Below, one piece after another: positions 1-10,348 of a stretch of DNA of 64,000 nt; the first letter of the stretch is position 1, and each line of letters begins with the position of its first letter. The notes beneath the pieces are model-generated. The model ran no database searches. It saw only the letters and a list, made by a program, of their open reading frames with translations, and had not been told where the DNA came from. Source of the stretch: Dermatophagoides farinae (Eukaryota; Arthropoda; Arachnida; Sarcoptiformes; Pyroglyphidae); assembly GCF_024713945.1 (NCBI RefSeq), contig NC_134679.1:687001-751000 (forward strand). The letters are read 5' to 3'. The translations under genes and the position numbers were made by a program.

Positions 1-1930
1 GAACAACAACAATTATAACATCACACATTAGCATCATCAACATTAAATTGGATCGAGAGATTAAAGAAATTAATTTAATCAATTTAGCAATTTTTGATGC
101 CATTTTTGGGCGAATTTATTCTTTTTTTTTTGTTTGTCATGTCGAAATCATATTTCCAAACCGACAGATGGCGTATACCGAACGTTTAAACAAGTCAATG
201 CCAAATCATCGATCATCATCATCAAATTTCTTTGGCCAGTTTTTTTTGTTTTGTTTTGTATATTTCCATAAAATAGCCATTTGTTTATTTATTAGTGTGT
301 GTGTGTGTGTGTGTGTTAAGAACACAACACAAAAACGAAGAAATATTCAGGAAATTGACCATCATCAATCGTCGTGTGGCAAAAAAAAACGAAACGAAAC
401 GAAACAAAATAATATGATTTCAAAGCTAATCACAAATGAACAAACAAACCAAACCAAAGTTTAAAATACAAATACACAAGTATATTTTGTAATCATTGAA
501 TGATGATGAAGATGATGATCATCATAATCATCATCATCATTGTTGAATATAATTTTTCTACATTTATTCAAGGATTCTTATTATGGTGTGTGAAAAAAAA
601 ATTAATAAAAAAAAAAACAAAACAAAAAACAATTATAATGTAACAAACAAAAACAGGAAAAGAGATGGAATAATGAAAAAAAAAATTTCAAAAAAAAAAA
701 AAACAAAAAACAAAACAAAACACAATAGCAATCAAAACACTTTATTTAATAAATAAATATAATCAAAAATGGTCATCATCATGGATCTCGTGTTTATTAT
801 TATCATGATGATGATGATGATGAGGTAAATGATACATGAAAATGATGATGATGATAATTATATCCTGCCACAGCAATATATATTATCCATACTTGACCTC
901 AATTCTGGTACATCTTTTGTTTTTACATTCTTTCAAGGTATTTTTTTTTTGTTTAATGCCGGTGTTTATTTTTCCAATATTTTTTTCAACGAAATTCCAT
1001 TAATTTTTCTTTTCATTAAAATATCATCTGTTTGATCAAAAATCATCATTGTCATTTGAAATGCGTGATCGTTTTGTTAATTGGGTCATAAATCATCATC
1101 ATCATCATCATTTTTTTCCATTGGGAGTGGAAATTATTTTACCAGAGAAAAGAAAAAACGAAATTCCTCTATTATTATGCAATAATAACCTAACACAACT
1201 ACTGATGTTGTTGACCTGGAAAAAAAATTAATTACACAAACATCTATTATTACTATGTGATGATGATGGAATAATTTTCATATTTTGAAACAAACAAATG
1301 TTCAAATTATGAGTCTAGTGATCATGTTGAATGCATGAATGGATGATGATTGTGCTTAGTCTAGATTATTTTTAAGTGTGAACGTAATGACATTATTGTC
1401 TCACGAGTACAATAATCATCATCATCATCATCATGATGGTGATAATTGTTTTCATTCTCTTAATGAAGTTTTTTTTTATGTTGCGTGAAAAGAAGAAACG
1501 AAATTCGTTTTTTTAAAATGATGATGATGATGATGATGATGTGCACCAAAAACACCGAAACACATTTTGCTTATTTCAACTTTGTTTTCGTTGAAATTTA
1601 ATTATCAATCACCAATTGTCATCATCATCATCATAATGATCATCATGTCGATGATGATCATTATGTTGTCATTAAAGTTTAAAAAATTTGATTCATTTTA
1701 ATTAAAATTTAATAATCAAAATCAGGAAACGTTCTCACACATGCACACACATTCTACTTTGGTTTTGGTATTTTTTTTTTTTGGTCATGAGAACAAATTC
1801 CAATCATCATCGTTCGAATCAATTAATCGATAAATCTCTCTTCTGAATTCGATTAATTGAATTTTGACAATTTATGGTGTTTGAGAAACAATGATGGAGA
1901 TCTCCAATTGTCACAAACAATTGATTTGTG
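1..1930. other. Intergenic, low-complexity DNA
   Basis: I see no gene here. The stretch is A/T runs and ATG/CAT trinucleotide repeats (for example around 497-540, 803-822, 1520-1542 and 1621-1660), with a short GT run at 296-315. Open frames at 48-464 and 829-1231 read through repeats and lack codon structure or recognisable domains. AATAAA-like motifs near 748-757 could serve the 3' end of a gene lying to the left, but nothing proves it. A 12-bp inverted repeat at 1819-1860 lies just before the first gene. Confidence 0.6.
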
Positions 1931-1939
1931 GTATTTAAG
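1931..1939 (+). promoter_or_regulatory. TATA-like element of the first small-protein gene
   Basis: GTATTTAAG lies about 70 bp before the ATG at 2005. A similar GTATTTAAA lies at 2967-2975, before the paralogue at 3142. The shared motif suggests that the duplication carried the promoter along. The match to a TATA box is imperfect. Confidence 0.3.
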
Positions 1940-2004
1940 CAAACTGTTTGCAATAAGTTTCAAGGATTTTCTGTTCATCATCATCATCATCGTCATCAAA
2001 CACA

Positions 2005-2394
2005 ATGGATCAATCATCATTATCGTTAAATCCAAACAGTAAAATTGAAAATGAACTTTATCGTTTGATGATCCGTTCACGACAAATGATCAGAAATGGA
2101 TTGCAACCAGATCTTGATTGGAATGAAGAAAAAATTATTGATTCTGGAAAATTGTTAAAAGAAATCGAAATGATACAACGTACAATGAAAATGATAAATA
2201 AAACAATAAACGTGAAATTGTTCAATGAATCACGTGATTGTTGTGAAGAATTGAAAAAATTTACAAAATTATTGATCGAACATCGTAAACAATTGAAACA
2301 AATTGATCGCGATCAAATGCTAAAATCATTGGATGAATGGAGCGAACAAAATGACAATTTTGGCCGTATACGTAAATATTTTTTCAATGTGTAA
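2005..2394 (+). CDS. Small helical protein of unknown function, SRDCC paralogue 1
   Basis: A 129-residue, intronless reading frame that I do not recognise. It is charged, rich in Lys, Glu, Ile and Leu, and looks almost wholly alpha-helical apart from a polar N-terminus of about 12 residues. No signal peptide or membrane segment is visible, so it is probably cytosolic. Residues 71-95 (KLFNESRDCC then a Glu/Lys helix ending EHRK) align closely with residues 61-85 of the neighbour at 3142-3501. The C-termini also match (LDE near 109, then RxRK followed by two aromatic or hydrophobic residues), so the two genes are a tandem duplicate pair. The preserved protein similarity despite diverged DNA supports real coding. 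AATAAA at 2455-2460 lies 60 bp after the stop. The ATG at 2005 is the first in frame and lies downstream of a TATA-like motif. Confidence 0.75.
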   Translation: MDQSSLSLNPNSKIENELYRLMIRSRQMIRNGLQPDLDWNEEKIIDSGKLLKEIEMIQRTMKMINKTINVKLFNESRDCCEELKKFTKLLIEHRKQLKQIDRDQMLKSLDEWSEQNDNFGRIRKYFFNV

Positions 2395-3141
2395 GCGAAA
2401 AAAAATGACAACTGGCAAATTTGCACTTGAAATTATCTTGTTTTAATCAAATTAAATAAAGAAAAAAAAATGAACCGAATTTTATCTAAAAATTTTTTTT
2501 TGAAAATAAAAAACAAAAAATAAAATTTTCTTTTCTTCTCTTTACAATGATTAAAATCAAACATGAATCATCATTTCTATATGTTATTACTGTGTATTAT
2601 TGGCATTGATGATTGTTTGTTTGTGATAAAAGAAAAATAAACAAACAAACAAGCAGACATTATGATAATGGCTCTTGACCATTGCATTGTGGGTGGAAAA
2701 AAAAATTTTTTCCATACAGCCATCATCATCAAAATGATGATGATAATGGCATGACATTTTTTTTATGGCCAAATTTTGTTGTTGTTGTTGTTGTTGTTTG
2801 TTGCTCGTCCTATCATCACACCTAGCTATTAATTCATTGTTTGTTGGCCACTTTGATGAAAATGATGATTATCACAAACACACACACACACACACACACA
2901 CAAACGTGCACTTGCATGAACAAAGTAATGGTCCAAACTGCAGTAAAAAATAAGGATGGACAATTGGTATTTAAATGGTTTTTTTGTAGTAGAGAAAAAA
3001 AAACGATGATACATCATCACCATCATCATTTTTTCTGATACTTTTTAGTCAAATTCATTTCGAGAACGACTACGATTCAATTTCAACTTCAATTTTTGAT
3101 TTCAACTCAATTTCAATTTCGTCAAATTCAACAAAATCATC
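2395..3141. other. Intergenic spacer between the two paralogues
   Basis: I see no gene. The spacer holds the poly(A) signal of the first gene (2455-2460), a GTT repeat near 2777-2798, a CA microsatellite at 2879-2902, a TATA-like GTATTTAAA at 2967-2975, and a T/C-rich leader full of TTTCAA just before the second paralogue. Confidence 0.6.
2879..2902. repeat. (CA)n microsatellite
   Basis: Twelve uninterrupted CA units lie in the spacer between the two paralogous genes. Confidence 0.95.
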
Positions 3142-3501
3142 ATGTCGACAGCAAAAGAACGTGCCGAAAAAGAAATGCAACAATTAATCGCTAAAACACG
3201 TAAATCAATTGTTAATGAATTGGATTCATGTATTGATTGGATCGATGATGAAAAAAAGAAAGCGAAAAAATTATTGGAACAAATTGAAAAAATACAACGA
3301 CAATGGCCTGGAATCGATGCAAAATTGTTCAATGATTCACGTGATTGTTGTGATGATTTACGACAATGGATCAAACGTCTGGATGAACATCGTAAATCTG
3401 TATTGAATAATGATGATCGTTTGGTTGTCAACACACTTGATGAATTGGGTCGTGCTAATGAAGGATTTCAACGTTCTCGTAAGATTCTTTTCTATAAATA
3501 A
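3142..3501 (+). CDS. Small helical protein of unknown function, SRDCC paralogue 2
   Basis: A 119-residue, intronless frame, paralogous to the gene at 2005-2394. The core KLFNDSRDCCDDL (residues 61-73) followed by an EHRK-ending helix is nearly the same as in the neighbour, including the adjacent cysteine pair (69-70 here, 79-80 there). The region before the core (IDWIDDEKKKAKKLLEQIEK) corresponds to the neighbour's LDWNEEKIIDSGKLLKEIEM. The predicted fold is a bundle of three or so amphipathic helices with no signal peptide. I cannot assign a function. Mite group 5/21 allergens are also small helical bundles, but they have signal peptides and I see no sequence match. The start context ATCATCATG and the short upstream leader make 3142 the natural start. 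Confidence 0.78.
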   Translation: MSTAKERAEKEMQQLIAKTRKSIVNELDSCIDWIDDEKKKAKKLLEQIEKIQRQWPGIDAKLFNDSRDCCDDLRQWIKRLDEHRKSVLNNDDRLVVNTLDELGRANEGFQRSRKILFYK

Positions 3502-4029
3502 ATCCATCCACATTCGAATGAAACCTTCCACAAATTCCATGATGAAATTGACCATAATTTTCATTTTTTCTTTCTTTGAATCTCATTTCTTTGACGCCAT
3601 AACAAAAAAAAAGTGATGATGGTCAAACATTTTGATCAAAAGTCATTTGACTACTGATGTATCTCATTCGTAATTTTTTCTTTTTTTAGTCATTCAAATT
3701 AAATTTTAATAGTAAAAAAAGGCTAAGTTTATTTATTTATAAATTATATATGAATCATTTGGTAAAACGAGCAAGTAAACTACAATCAATCAATCAATCA
3801 ATTAAGAAAATGATAATAAGTAGGCCGAGATAATGTGTGCTAAATGGTGGGTGTTTCGTGTTTGCAGAATTTTTTTTTGTATGAGAGTATGATTTGTGTT
3901 GAAAGTTTATCTGTGACTGTATGAGAAAATAAGAAAAAAAATCAAAAAATTAAATCACATTTTGAAAGAAAAAAAACTAATGTGTTGAAGAAGTGTGTGT
4001 GTGTGTGTGTGTGTAAAAATCGTTGGAAT
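3502..4029. other. Convergent intergenic spacer
   Basis: This is the 3' flank shared by the small-protein gene (+) and Hsp90 (-). It contains overlapping TTTATT at 3728-3737, which reads AATAAA on the minus strand and is a likely Hsp90 poly(A) signal about 290 bp past its stop. A GT microsatellite lies at 3993-4014. I see no other gene. Confidence 0.6.
3993..4014. repeat. (GT)n microsatellite in the Hsp90 3' region
   Basis: Eleven GT units lie about 16 bp beyond the Hsp90 stop codon, so they read as (AC)n in its 3' UTR. Confidence 0.95.
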
Positions 4030-6222
4030 CTAATCAACTTCTTCCATTCGTGATTTATCATTAGCATCGGCATCAGCATCCGGTACAATTGTGTTGGCAA
4101 TTGTTCCATCAATTTCATTTGAATCGATAGCCATTTCATCTTCATCGATACCAAGACCAAGTTTAATCATACGATAGATTCGTGATGCATGTGTTTGTGG
4201 ATCTTCCAAACTGAATCCTGAACATAAAAGCGATGTTTCATACAACAAGATGACCAAATCTTTAACGGATTTATCATTCTTGTCTGATTCAGCTTTCTGT
4301 CGCAATGTTTCAATAACCGGATGATCAGGATTAATTTCCAGATTCTTTTTAGCAGCCATATAACCCATTGTAGATGAATCACGTAAAGCCTGTGCTTTCA
4401 TGATACGTTCCATATTAGCACTCCAACCATATTGACTGGTAACAATACAGCATGGTGAACTAACCAAACGATTCGATACGAGAACTTTTTCCACTTTTTT
4501 GTCCAAAATATCTTTCATAATTTTACAAAGATTTTCGAATTTTTCCTTTGCCTCTTCGAAACGTTTCTTTTCTTCATCATCTTCAGGCAATTCAAGACCT
4601 TCTTTGGTTACCGATACCAATTGTTTACCATCATATTCTTTTAGCTGTTGTACACAATATTCATCAATCGGTTCAACCATATAGATTACTTCGTAACCAC
4701 GTTTACGTACACGTTCAACGAATGCAGAATTCGACACAATTTCACGTGATTCACCAGTGATAAAATAAATGTGTTTTTGATTTTCTTTCATTCGTGATAC
4801 ATAATCTTTCAATGAACAAACATCATCACCAGTTGCCGATGTATAGAATCGCAGTAAATCGGCCAATTTTTTACGATTATTATGATCTTCATGAATGCCA
4901 AGTTTAAGATTTTTCGAAAATTGTTCATAAAATTTCTTATACGTTTCTTTATCTTCGGCCAATTCTTCGAATAATTCAACACATTTTTTCACCAAATTCT
5001 TACGGATCACTTTCAATATTTTATTCTGTTGCAACATTTCACGAGAAATATTCAACGGCAAATCTTCGCTATCGACAACGCCTTTCATAAAATTCAAATA
5101 TTCCGGTATTAATTCTTCGCAATTTTCCATAATAAACACACGTCGTACATAGAGCTTGATGTTATTTTTTTGTTTACGATTTTCGAATAAATCAAATGGT
5201 GCACGTTTCGGCACAAACAACAGGGCACGAAATTCTAATTGTCCTTCAACGGAAAAATGTTTGACAGCCAGATGATCATCCCAATCATTGGTTAAACTTT
5301 TATAGAATTCAGCATATTCTTCTTGTGTGATTTCTTCTGGATTTCGCATCCAAATTGGTTTGGTTTTATTCAATTCTTCTTCATCCGTATATTTTTCTTT
5401 AATTTTTTTCGTTTTCTTTTTCTTCTTTTCATCATTTTTATCATCATCGGTTACATCTTCAATTTTTGGTTCATCACCATCATCATCTTTGTTTTCTTCA
5501 GTGGTTTTTTCTTCCGTTTCATCAACTTTCATTTCTTCATCTTCATCATCGGATATTTCTTTTTCACGTTCTTTATTTACAACCAATTTGATTGGATAGC
5601 CAATGAATTGTGAATGTTTCTTGACAACATCTTTGATACAACGTTCTTCACAATATTCAATTTGATCTTCTTTCATATATAAAACAATTTTCGTACCACG
5701 AGCCAATTGTTCACCATTATCATGATCTGGACGAATAGTAAATGATCCACCAGCCGATGATTCCCAAACCCATTGTTCATCGTCATTATGTTTCGAATGT
5801 ACGGTAACTTTATCCGCCACCAAATATGCAGAATAAAAACCAACACCGAATTGACCAATCATGGATATATCGGCACCAGCTTGCAATGCTTCCATAAAAG
5901 CTTTAGTACCAGATTTAGCAATCGTACCAAGATTGTTTATCAAATCCGCTTTAGTCATACCGATGCCGGTATCAATAATGGTCAATGTTCGTTCATCTTT
6001 ATTCGGAATAATTTTAATGTAAAAATCTTTACAATTGGCAATTTTCGATGGATCAATCAACGATTCATAACGTATTTTGTCCAATGCATCCGATGAATTT
6101 GATATCAATTCACGTAGAAAAATTTCTTTATTCGAATAGAATGTATTGATAATCAGGCTCATTAATTGAGCAATTTCGGCTTGAAAAGCGAATGTTTCAA
6201 TTTCTTGATTTTCTTCCGGCAT
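4030..6222 (-). CDS. Hsp90: Cytosolic heat shock protein 90 (Hsp90/Hsp83)
   Basis: An ATP-dependent dimeric chaperone that matures kinases and other clients; Raf, encoded nearby, is a classic client. The frame is 730 residues and intronless, the usual length for cytosolic Hsp90. The N-terminal GHKL ATPase domain (about 1-215) has [20 protein letters not shown] (31-50) with catalytic Glu38 and Asn42, DTGIG from Asp84, and [11 protein letters not shown] (123-133). A charged Asp/Glu/Lys linker covers about 220-285. The middle domain begins at [11 protein letters not shown]. The C-terminus ends in MEEVD, the docking site for TPR co-chaperones, which marks the cytosolic rather than the ER or mitochondrial form. 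Upstream lie a TATA box and perfect heat-shock elements. The start is [17 protein letters not shown], as expected for the family. No key residue appears missing. Confidence 0.98.
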   Translation of the reverse strand: MPEENQEIETFAFQAEIAQLMSLIINTFYSNKEIFLRELISNSSDALDKIRYESLIDPSKIANCKDFYIKIIPNKDERTLTIIDTGIGMTKADLINNLGTIAKSGTKAFMEALQAGADISMIGQFGVGFYSAYLVADKVTVHSKHNDDEQWVWESSAGGSFTIRPDHDNGEQLARGTKIVLYMKEDQIEYCEERCIKDVVKKHSQFIGYPIKLVVNKEREKEISDDEDEEMKVDETEEKTTEENKDDDGDEPKIEDVTDDDKNDEKKKKKTKKIKEKYTDEEELNKTKPIWMRNPEEITQEEYAEFYKSLTNDWDDHLAVKHFSVEGQLEFRALLFVPKRAPFDLFENRKQKNNIKLYVRRVFIMENCEELIPEYLNFMKGVVDSEDLPLNISREMLQQNKILKVIRKNLVKKCVELFEELAEDKETYKKFYEQFSKNLKLGIHEDHNNRKKLADLLRFYTSATGDDVCSLKDYVSRMKENQKHIYFITGESREIVSNSAFVERVRKRGYEVIYMVEPIDEYCVQQLKEYDGKQLVSVTKEGLELPEDDEEKKRFEEAKEKFENLCKIMKDILDKKVEKVLVSNRLVSSPCCIVTSQYGWSANMERIMKAQALRDSSTMGYMAAKKNLEINPDHPVIETLRQKAESDKNDKSVKDLVILLYETSLLCSGFSLEDPQTHASRIYRMIKLGLGIDEDEMAIDSNEIDGTIANTIVPDADADANDKSRMEEVD

Positions 6223-6380
6223 CGTTGTTTGATTGATTTTTGGTTAATTCACACGTTGTTTTTATCGAACAATGACACGTAATTGTAAAAAATGAATTTG
6301 GTTGAAAAAATTGAGTATTTTGAATAGAGCACAAGCGAAAAAAACACTAATGATTACCCGAAATCGAAATCAATTCGCAT

Positions 6381-6388
6381 TATTTATA
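6381..6388 (-). promoter_or_regulatory. Hsp90 TATA box
   Basis: The minus strand reads TATAAATA. It lies about 160 bp before the Hsp90 ATG and 31 bp downstream of the nearest heat-shock element, the spacing typical of inducible heat-shock promoters. Transcription would start near 6350-6355. Confidence 0.65.
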
Positions 6389-6418
6389 TGAATCGACGTT
6401 ATTGTCAAGAAAATTGTG

Positions 6419-6431
6419 GAAAATTCCCGAA
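6419..6431 (-). promoter_or_regulatory. Proximal heat-shock element
   Basis: GAAAATTCCCGAA is a perfect three-unit heat-shock element (GAAnnTTCnnGAA), directly upstream of the TATA box. By family knowledge it would bind a trimer of the heat-shock factor HSF. Confidence 0.75.
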
Positions 6432-6572
6432 AAAATTATCGCTACATTTCAACTATGATTAGTGCCACTATGATTTTCATCAATCGACACATGAGCACAT
6501 TGCGTTTTGCTTGCATGCACATGTGGCTAGTTTTTTTTTTGAACGTGTGTGTGTTGTGAATAGAGCAATAAT

Positions 6573-6585
6573 TTCGAGAAAATTC
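6573..6585 (-). promoter_or_regulatory. Distal heat-shock element
   Basis: TTCGAGAAAATTC is a second perfect three-unit element (TTCnnGAAnnTTC), about 140 bp further upstream. A further two-unit GAAnnTTC lies at 6648-6655, with a TTC one base out of register at 6642-6644. Several elements suggest cooperative HSF binding. Confidence 0.7.
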
Positions 6586-6910
6586 TAAAATTTCTCGTAC
6601 ATTCTCTATAGAGCGATAAATTTTCAGATTCTGTACTTTTTTTCCGGGAAAATTCCTAGATTACATTTGACATGGAATTGATTGAAGTATTGATTCGACT
6701 TGGAATAAAAAAAATGATGACATTTATAAAAAAAAAATTTTCTCCAGAATTCAAAAAAGTAATCGATCAAAGCCATATAGTAAAAAGTGGTAGATTGTCA
6801 GAATTTTGATTGAAAATAAACATGTTTATGTCATTTTTTTTTACAAACACAAGTGTTTCAGACAGATTTTCTATCTGGCTATAATTTCCAATGGTCCAAA
6901 AAAAGCTTTA

Positions 6911-6918
6911 TATAAATA
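6911..6918 (+). promoter_or_regulatory. TATA box of the repeat-protein gene
   Basis: TATAAATA lies 104 bp before the ATG at 7015. The same octamer stands 98 bp before the ATG of the next gene (7921-7928), which suggests a shared promoter design. Confidence 0.5.
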
Positions 6919-7014
6919 TGGGCCAATTGAATCGTTGATAAAGAAAAAAAAATATCGGCAACAAAATTTGGCCATTCATTTGACAAAGTTTGATGAAAAA
7001 AAAACCCACTGATT

Positions 7015-7689
7015 ATGATACGTCAATCGATAATCTGCATTCTCGTTTGTTTATGGCTGATTCAATTTTGTTCATTGGTTCATTCGAGTAATGGTAATGA
7101 AATTGATTTTTTTTTCTTGGAATTTAGACCCATATATATGTAGAAGACGTTGTTTCATAATTGAAAAGTTTATTTAGATCGTGATCCATTTTCTGGACAT
7201 CGTAAACCAGCGGAATATGCAAATGATGATGTAACCGAATCCACATCAAAATATCGTGGACCATCAAATGGTGGACCACCAGCTCATCATCATCGTATGG
7301 ATTTCAATGATGATGATGATGATCAACCTAGTCCAAGACAAGATGAAGATGATTATCATGATGATCATTTTATTCCACCTGGACATCGTTATGGTCATAG
7401 AGGTCCAGGTCCGAATTTTATTCCACCTGGACATCGTTATGGTCATAAAGGTCATGATTTTATTCCACCTGGACATCGTTATGGTCATAAAGGTCATGAT
7501 TTTATTCCACCTGGACATCGTTATCAAAGACGTCCACCTCATGATGATAGAGAAAGTATTACAATTTGTATACCAGAAGTTGTTTATATTATTGTTCCTT
7601 GTACTAATCAAACAGATAATCCAATAACATCGACCACACCAATGGATCGAACAACAACAACAACAACAACAACAACTGAACAACCATGA
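7015..7689 (+). CDS. Secreted protein with FIPPGHRYGH tandem repeats (two exons)
   Basis: Exons 7015-7093 and 7178-7689 join in frame across an 84-bp GT-AG intron, giving 196 residues. I do not recognise a family. Residues 1-23 form a clear signal peptide (hydrophobic IICILVCLWLIQFCSLV). Next comes an acidic/His/Pro/Gly segment, then four copies of FIPPGHRY at residues 91, 107, 121 and 135; copies two and three are identical 14-residue units (FIPPGHRYGHKGHD). A short hydrophobic patch with two cysteines (CIPEVVYIIVPC) follows, then a Thr-rich tail made of ACA repeats that could be O-glycosylated. The His-rich repeats could bind metal or belong to a cuticle or salivary matrix, but that is a guess. 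AATAAA lies at 7816-7821. The ATG at 7015 is chosen because it supplies the signal peptide and matches the frame of exon 2. Confidence 0.78.
7369..7524 (+). repeat. Coding tandem repeat, 42-48 bp units
   Basis: Four tandem units encode FIPPGHRY plus a spacer, starting at 7369, 7417, 7459 and 7501. The first period is 48 bp and the next two are 42 bp. The middle two units are identical at DNA level, which points to recent unequal exchange or slippage. Confidence 0.9.
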
Positions 7690-7920
7690 TACATCCACCA
7701 GAGATATAAAGGAATTTGAGTAATTGTCACTTTCTTTTGACATTTTGAAATTGACTGATTGATTGATTTGGTTTGATTTGATTTACAATAACAAAATTAT
7801 TATTAAAAATTTGACAATAAACAATAGATAGATTGACAATTTTTGTCAGAGCAAAAAAAAAAATTGAATAATCTGACAATGCAAAACATATGCAAAATGT
7901 GGATAGAGCTTTATTGGTTA

Positions 7921-7928
7921 TATAAATA
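7921..7928 (+). promoter_or_regulatory. TATA box of the small secreted-protein gene
   Basis: TATAAATA lies 98 bp before the ATG at 8019, matching the spacing of the neighbouring gene. Confidence 0.5.
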
Positions 7929-8018
7929 GCGTTTTTAAATCGAAAAAAAACCAAAAAACAAAAATTTTCAGTTTTGATTTGTTTGTTGTTGCATGAATTG
8001 CATTAGACAACAAAAAAA

Positions 8019-8339
8019 ATGCGTCAATTATTCACCATTCTTTTCATTGGTTTATTCATCATTCAACTTTGTTTGATTATTCCATCATGTGATGCAAATC
8101 GTAACAGTAATTTGTTTGTTTTTTTTCGAAAAATTCTTTTCTTTTCTAATCAATAGATTATACGGATATTACATTTAGGACACCATCATCGAAGGCATAA
8201 CAATCATAGTGAAGGACAGCAAGGTGGTCAAACAAGAGGAGAAGGACAACAAGGTGGTCAAGGACAAGAAGGTGAATATGGCAATAATCGTTATCCACCA
8301 ACATATTTTTGGAACAATCACGAAAATGAACAACGTTAA
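8019..8339 (+). CDS. Small secreted Gly/Gln/His-rich protein (two exons)
   Basis: Exons 8019-8106 and 8179-8339 give 82 residues. The first exon encodes a signal peptide (MRQLFTILFIGLFIIQLCLI, probable cut near SCDA). The second encodes HHHRRHNNH, then two GEGQQGGQ-like units and a tail ending ENEQR. The acceptor at 8177-8178 (CATTTAG) is chosen because the nearer AG at 8155-8156 would put the downstream sequence out of frame with an early stop. The 72-bp intron begins GTAATT. AATAAA motifs follow at 8349-8360. Family unknown; such short Gly/His-rich secreted peptides include cuticle and antimicrobial proteins, which the sequence does not decide. It shares promoter spacing, exon layout and MRQ/MIRQ-type start with the preceding gene and may be co-regulated with it. 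Confidence 0.65.
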
Positions 8340-8666
8340 AATGTGAAAAATAAAAATAAAACATTTGTCACATACACACTTACACAAATAATAACAAATT
8401 ATTGAAAAATTCATCTTTTTATTTCAAAAATTCCCAAAATACAGTTCAATTAAATAAAATATAAAATAAACCGGTTTATTCTGAAATCAATCAATGTCTA
8501 TCGATTTGGGTTTGATCGTTTGCAATTGCCAATTTTTACTCTGAAAACAGACTATTTGATTATCACAATCATATCAAATTGTTGATATTCATATGATGAT
8601 AATCAGCAAACAAACAAAAAACGAGCAAAGAAAAAAAAATGACGAATAAAAATCATCAATAACATC
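8340..8666. other. Intergenic spacer
   Basis: This holds the poly(A) signals of the preceding gene and the 5' flank of FOXRED1. I see no additional gene and no convincing core promoter. Confidence 0.5.
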
Positions 8667-10110
8667 ATGTCGATACAAGCAACCAGAATTCTACGTTTCC
8701 GTTCAATCAGATTGAATCGGACAATAACAACAACAACAGCAACAACAGCAACAGCAACACTGAATGATAAATCAAATAATCGAACGGATATTGCCATTTT
8801 TGGTGGTGGAATTATTGGTTCATCCATAGCATATTTCATCAAGGATAAAGCACCAATCAATTTGGGTGTTACGGTCATTGAAAGAGATCCATATGTAAGT
8901 CTCTATGTGTCTGAATGTGTGTAAGTGTGTGTATGTCATGATGATCATCAGATTATTTGCATTATTTTAATTTTTCATAAACACAATCAAGTATACACGA
9001 GCATCTACAACATTATCGGTTGGTGGTATACGACAACAATTTTCTTTGCCTGAAAACATTCAACTGTCAATGTTTACAGCTAGATTTTTGCAAAATATTC
9101 GACAATATCTAAGTATTCTGGATCAACCACCATCGGATGTTGCATATCATCAAATGGGATATTTAACACTTGCTGATAATCATCAAGCCAGCATATTGTG
9201 GGAAAATTTTCAAATACAAAAACAATATGGAGCATCAATAGAATGGTTGACAAATGAACAGCTTTCAAAGAAATTTCCTATGATTAACACGAATGGCATT
9301 GAAGCAGCTGTATTCGGTACAGCAAATGAAGGATGGTTTGATCCATATCGTTTATTGGTGGCAATGAAAAGTAAAGCAAAATTTTTAGGTACTAAATTCG
9401 TACATGCAAATGTTATTGGATTCCATCATGATAACGATGGATCAAAAAAAAAATGTCAAAAAGTCAGCATACGACAACCAGATGGTAATGAGATGGAAAT
9501 CATGTTTGACATTGGTGTTGTTTGTACTGGTTATGATTCGAAACAAATTGCCAAATATATTGGTTACGATGACATACAACGTAGAATTAATTTTCCCATT
9601 GAACCACGTAAACGTTATGTTTTCGTAGTCGATTGTCGTAATTATGATCCTGATTATAAATTTCCATTTTTATTGGATAAAACCGGTGTTTATTGTCGAC
9701 AAGAAAGTCAAAAGGGTATTTTCATTTGTGGTCGATCACCACCAACATTGGTGGAAGAACCAGAAATCGATAATCTAGATGTGGATTATTCATTTTTTGA
9801 TGAATATGTTCATCCAATATTAGCCGAAAGGATGCCTTGTTTTGAAGCATTGAAAATCAAATCAGCATGGGCCGGTTTTTATGATTATAATCATTTGGAT
9901 CAAAATCCAATCGTCGGTATGGATCCATTTTATTCGAATATTTATTGGGCCACAGGATTCAGCGGTCACGGCATACAGATGGGACCGGCCATCGGCCACG
10001 CAATGATGGAATTAATATTGAATGGACGATTTGAAACAATTAATCTCGAACGTTTTGGTTGGGATCGAATATTGAATAATAGGCCATTGAAAGAACGAAA
10101 TATTTATTGA
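8667..10110 (+). CDS. FOXRED1: FAD-dependent oxidoreductase domain protein 1 (complex I assembly)
   Basis: Exons 8667-8894 and 8992-10110 join in phase 0 across a 97-bp intron, giving 448 residues (human protein about 486). FOXRED1 is a mitochondrial flavoprotein of the DAO/sarcosine dehydrogenase fold needed for respiratory complex I assembly. The N-terminus is Arg/Thr-rich and non-acidic, as for a mitochondrial presequence; a run of ACA codons makes a Thr-rich stretch at about 19-31. The FAD dinucleotide motif DIAIFGGGIIGSSIAYF spans 41-57, and the first strand pair ends in VIERDP. Exon 2 opens with the family signature ASTTLSVGGIRQQFSLPENI. Near the C-terminus YWATGFSGHGIQMGPAIG is the second flavin-contact region. 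AATAAA lies at 10215-10220. No defect seen. Confidence 0.95.
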
Positions 10111-10348
10111 AACAAAAAAAAATTAAAATCAAAGTAATCAAAATCAAATTGATGATGATGATTAGATATGTACACAGATCAAAGTACACAGCATTTTTTT
10201 TTCTCATTTTCAATAATAAAAATTTCATGTGATTACACAAAAAAAAAAATTGAAAATTTATTTTTCATTTTCCGATATCGGTCATTCTAGTTTTGGTTCA
10301 TGTCAACAACCAATCTGTCAATTAAGGGGAGACGAGTCAACAAAAAAA

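Noticed and set aside
48-464. 138-codon open frame at the left edge
   Set aside because: It reads through T runs, GT repeats and A-rich repeats, has no domain and no paralogue; chance frame.
2005-3501. Group 5/21 mite allergen identity for the paralogue pair
   Set aside because: Those allergens have signal peptides and I see no shared sequence; only the small helical size is alike.
7369-7524. CRISPR array
   Set aside because: Direct tandem coding repeats without unique spacers, in a eukaryotic gene.
7264-7743. 159-codon antisense frame over the repeat gene
   Set aside because: It is a shadow of the FIPPGHRY repeat; the sense strand has a signal peptide, intron and promoter.
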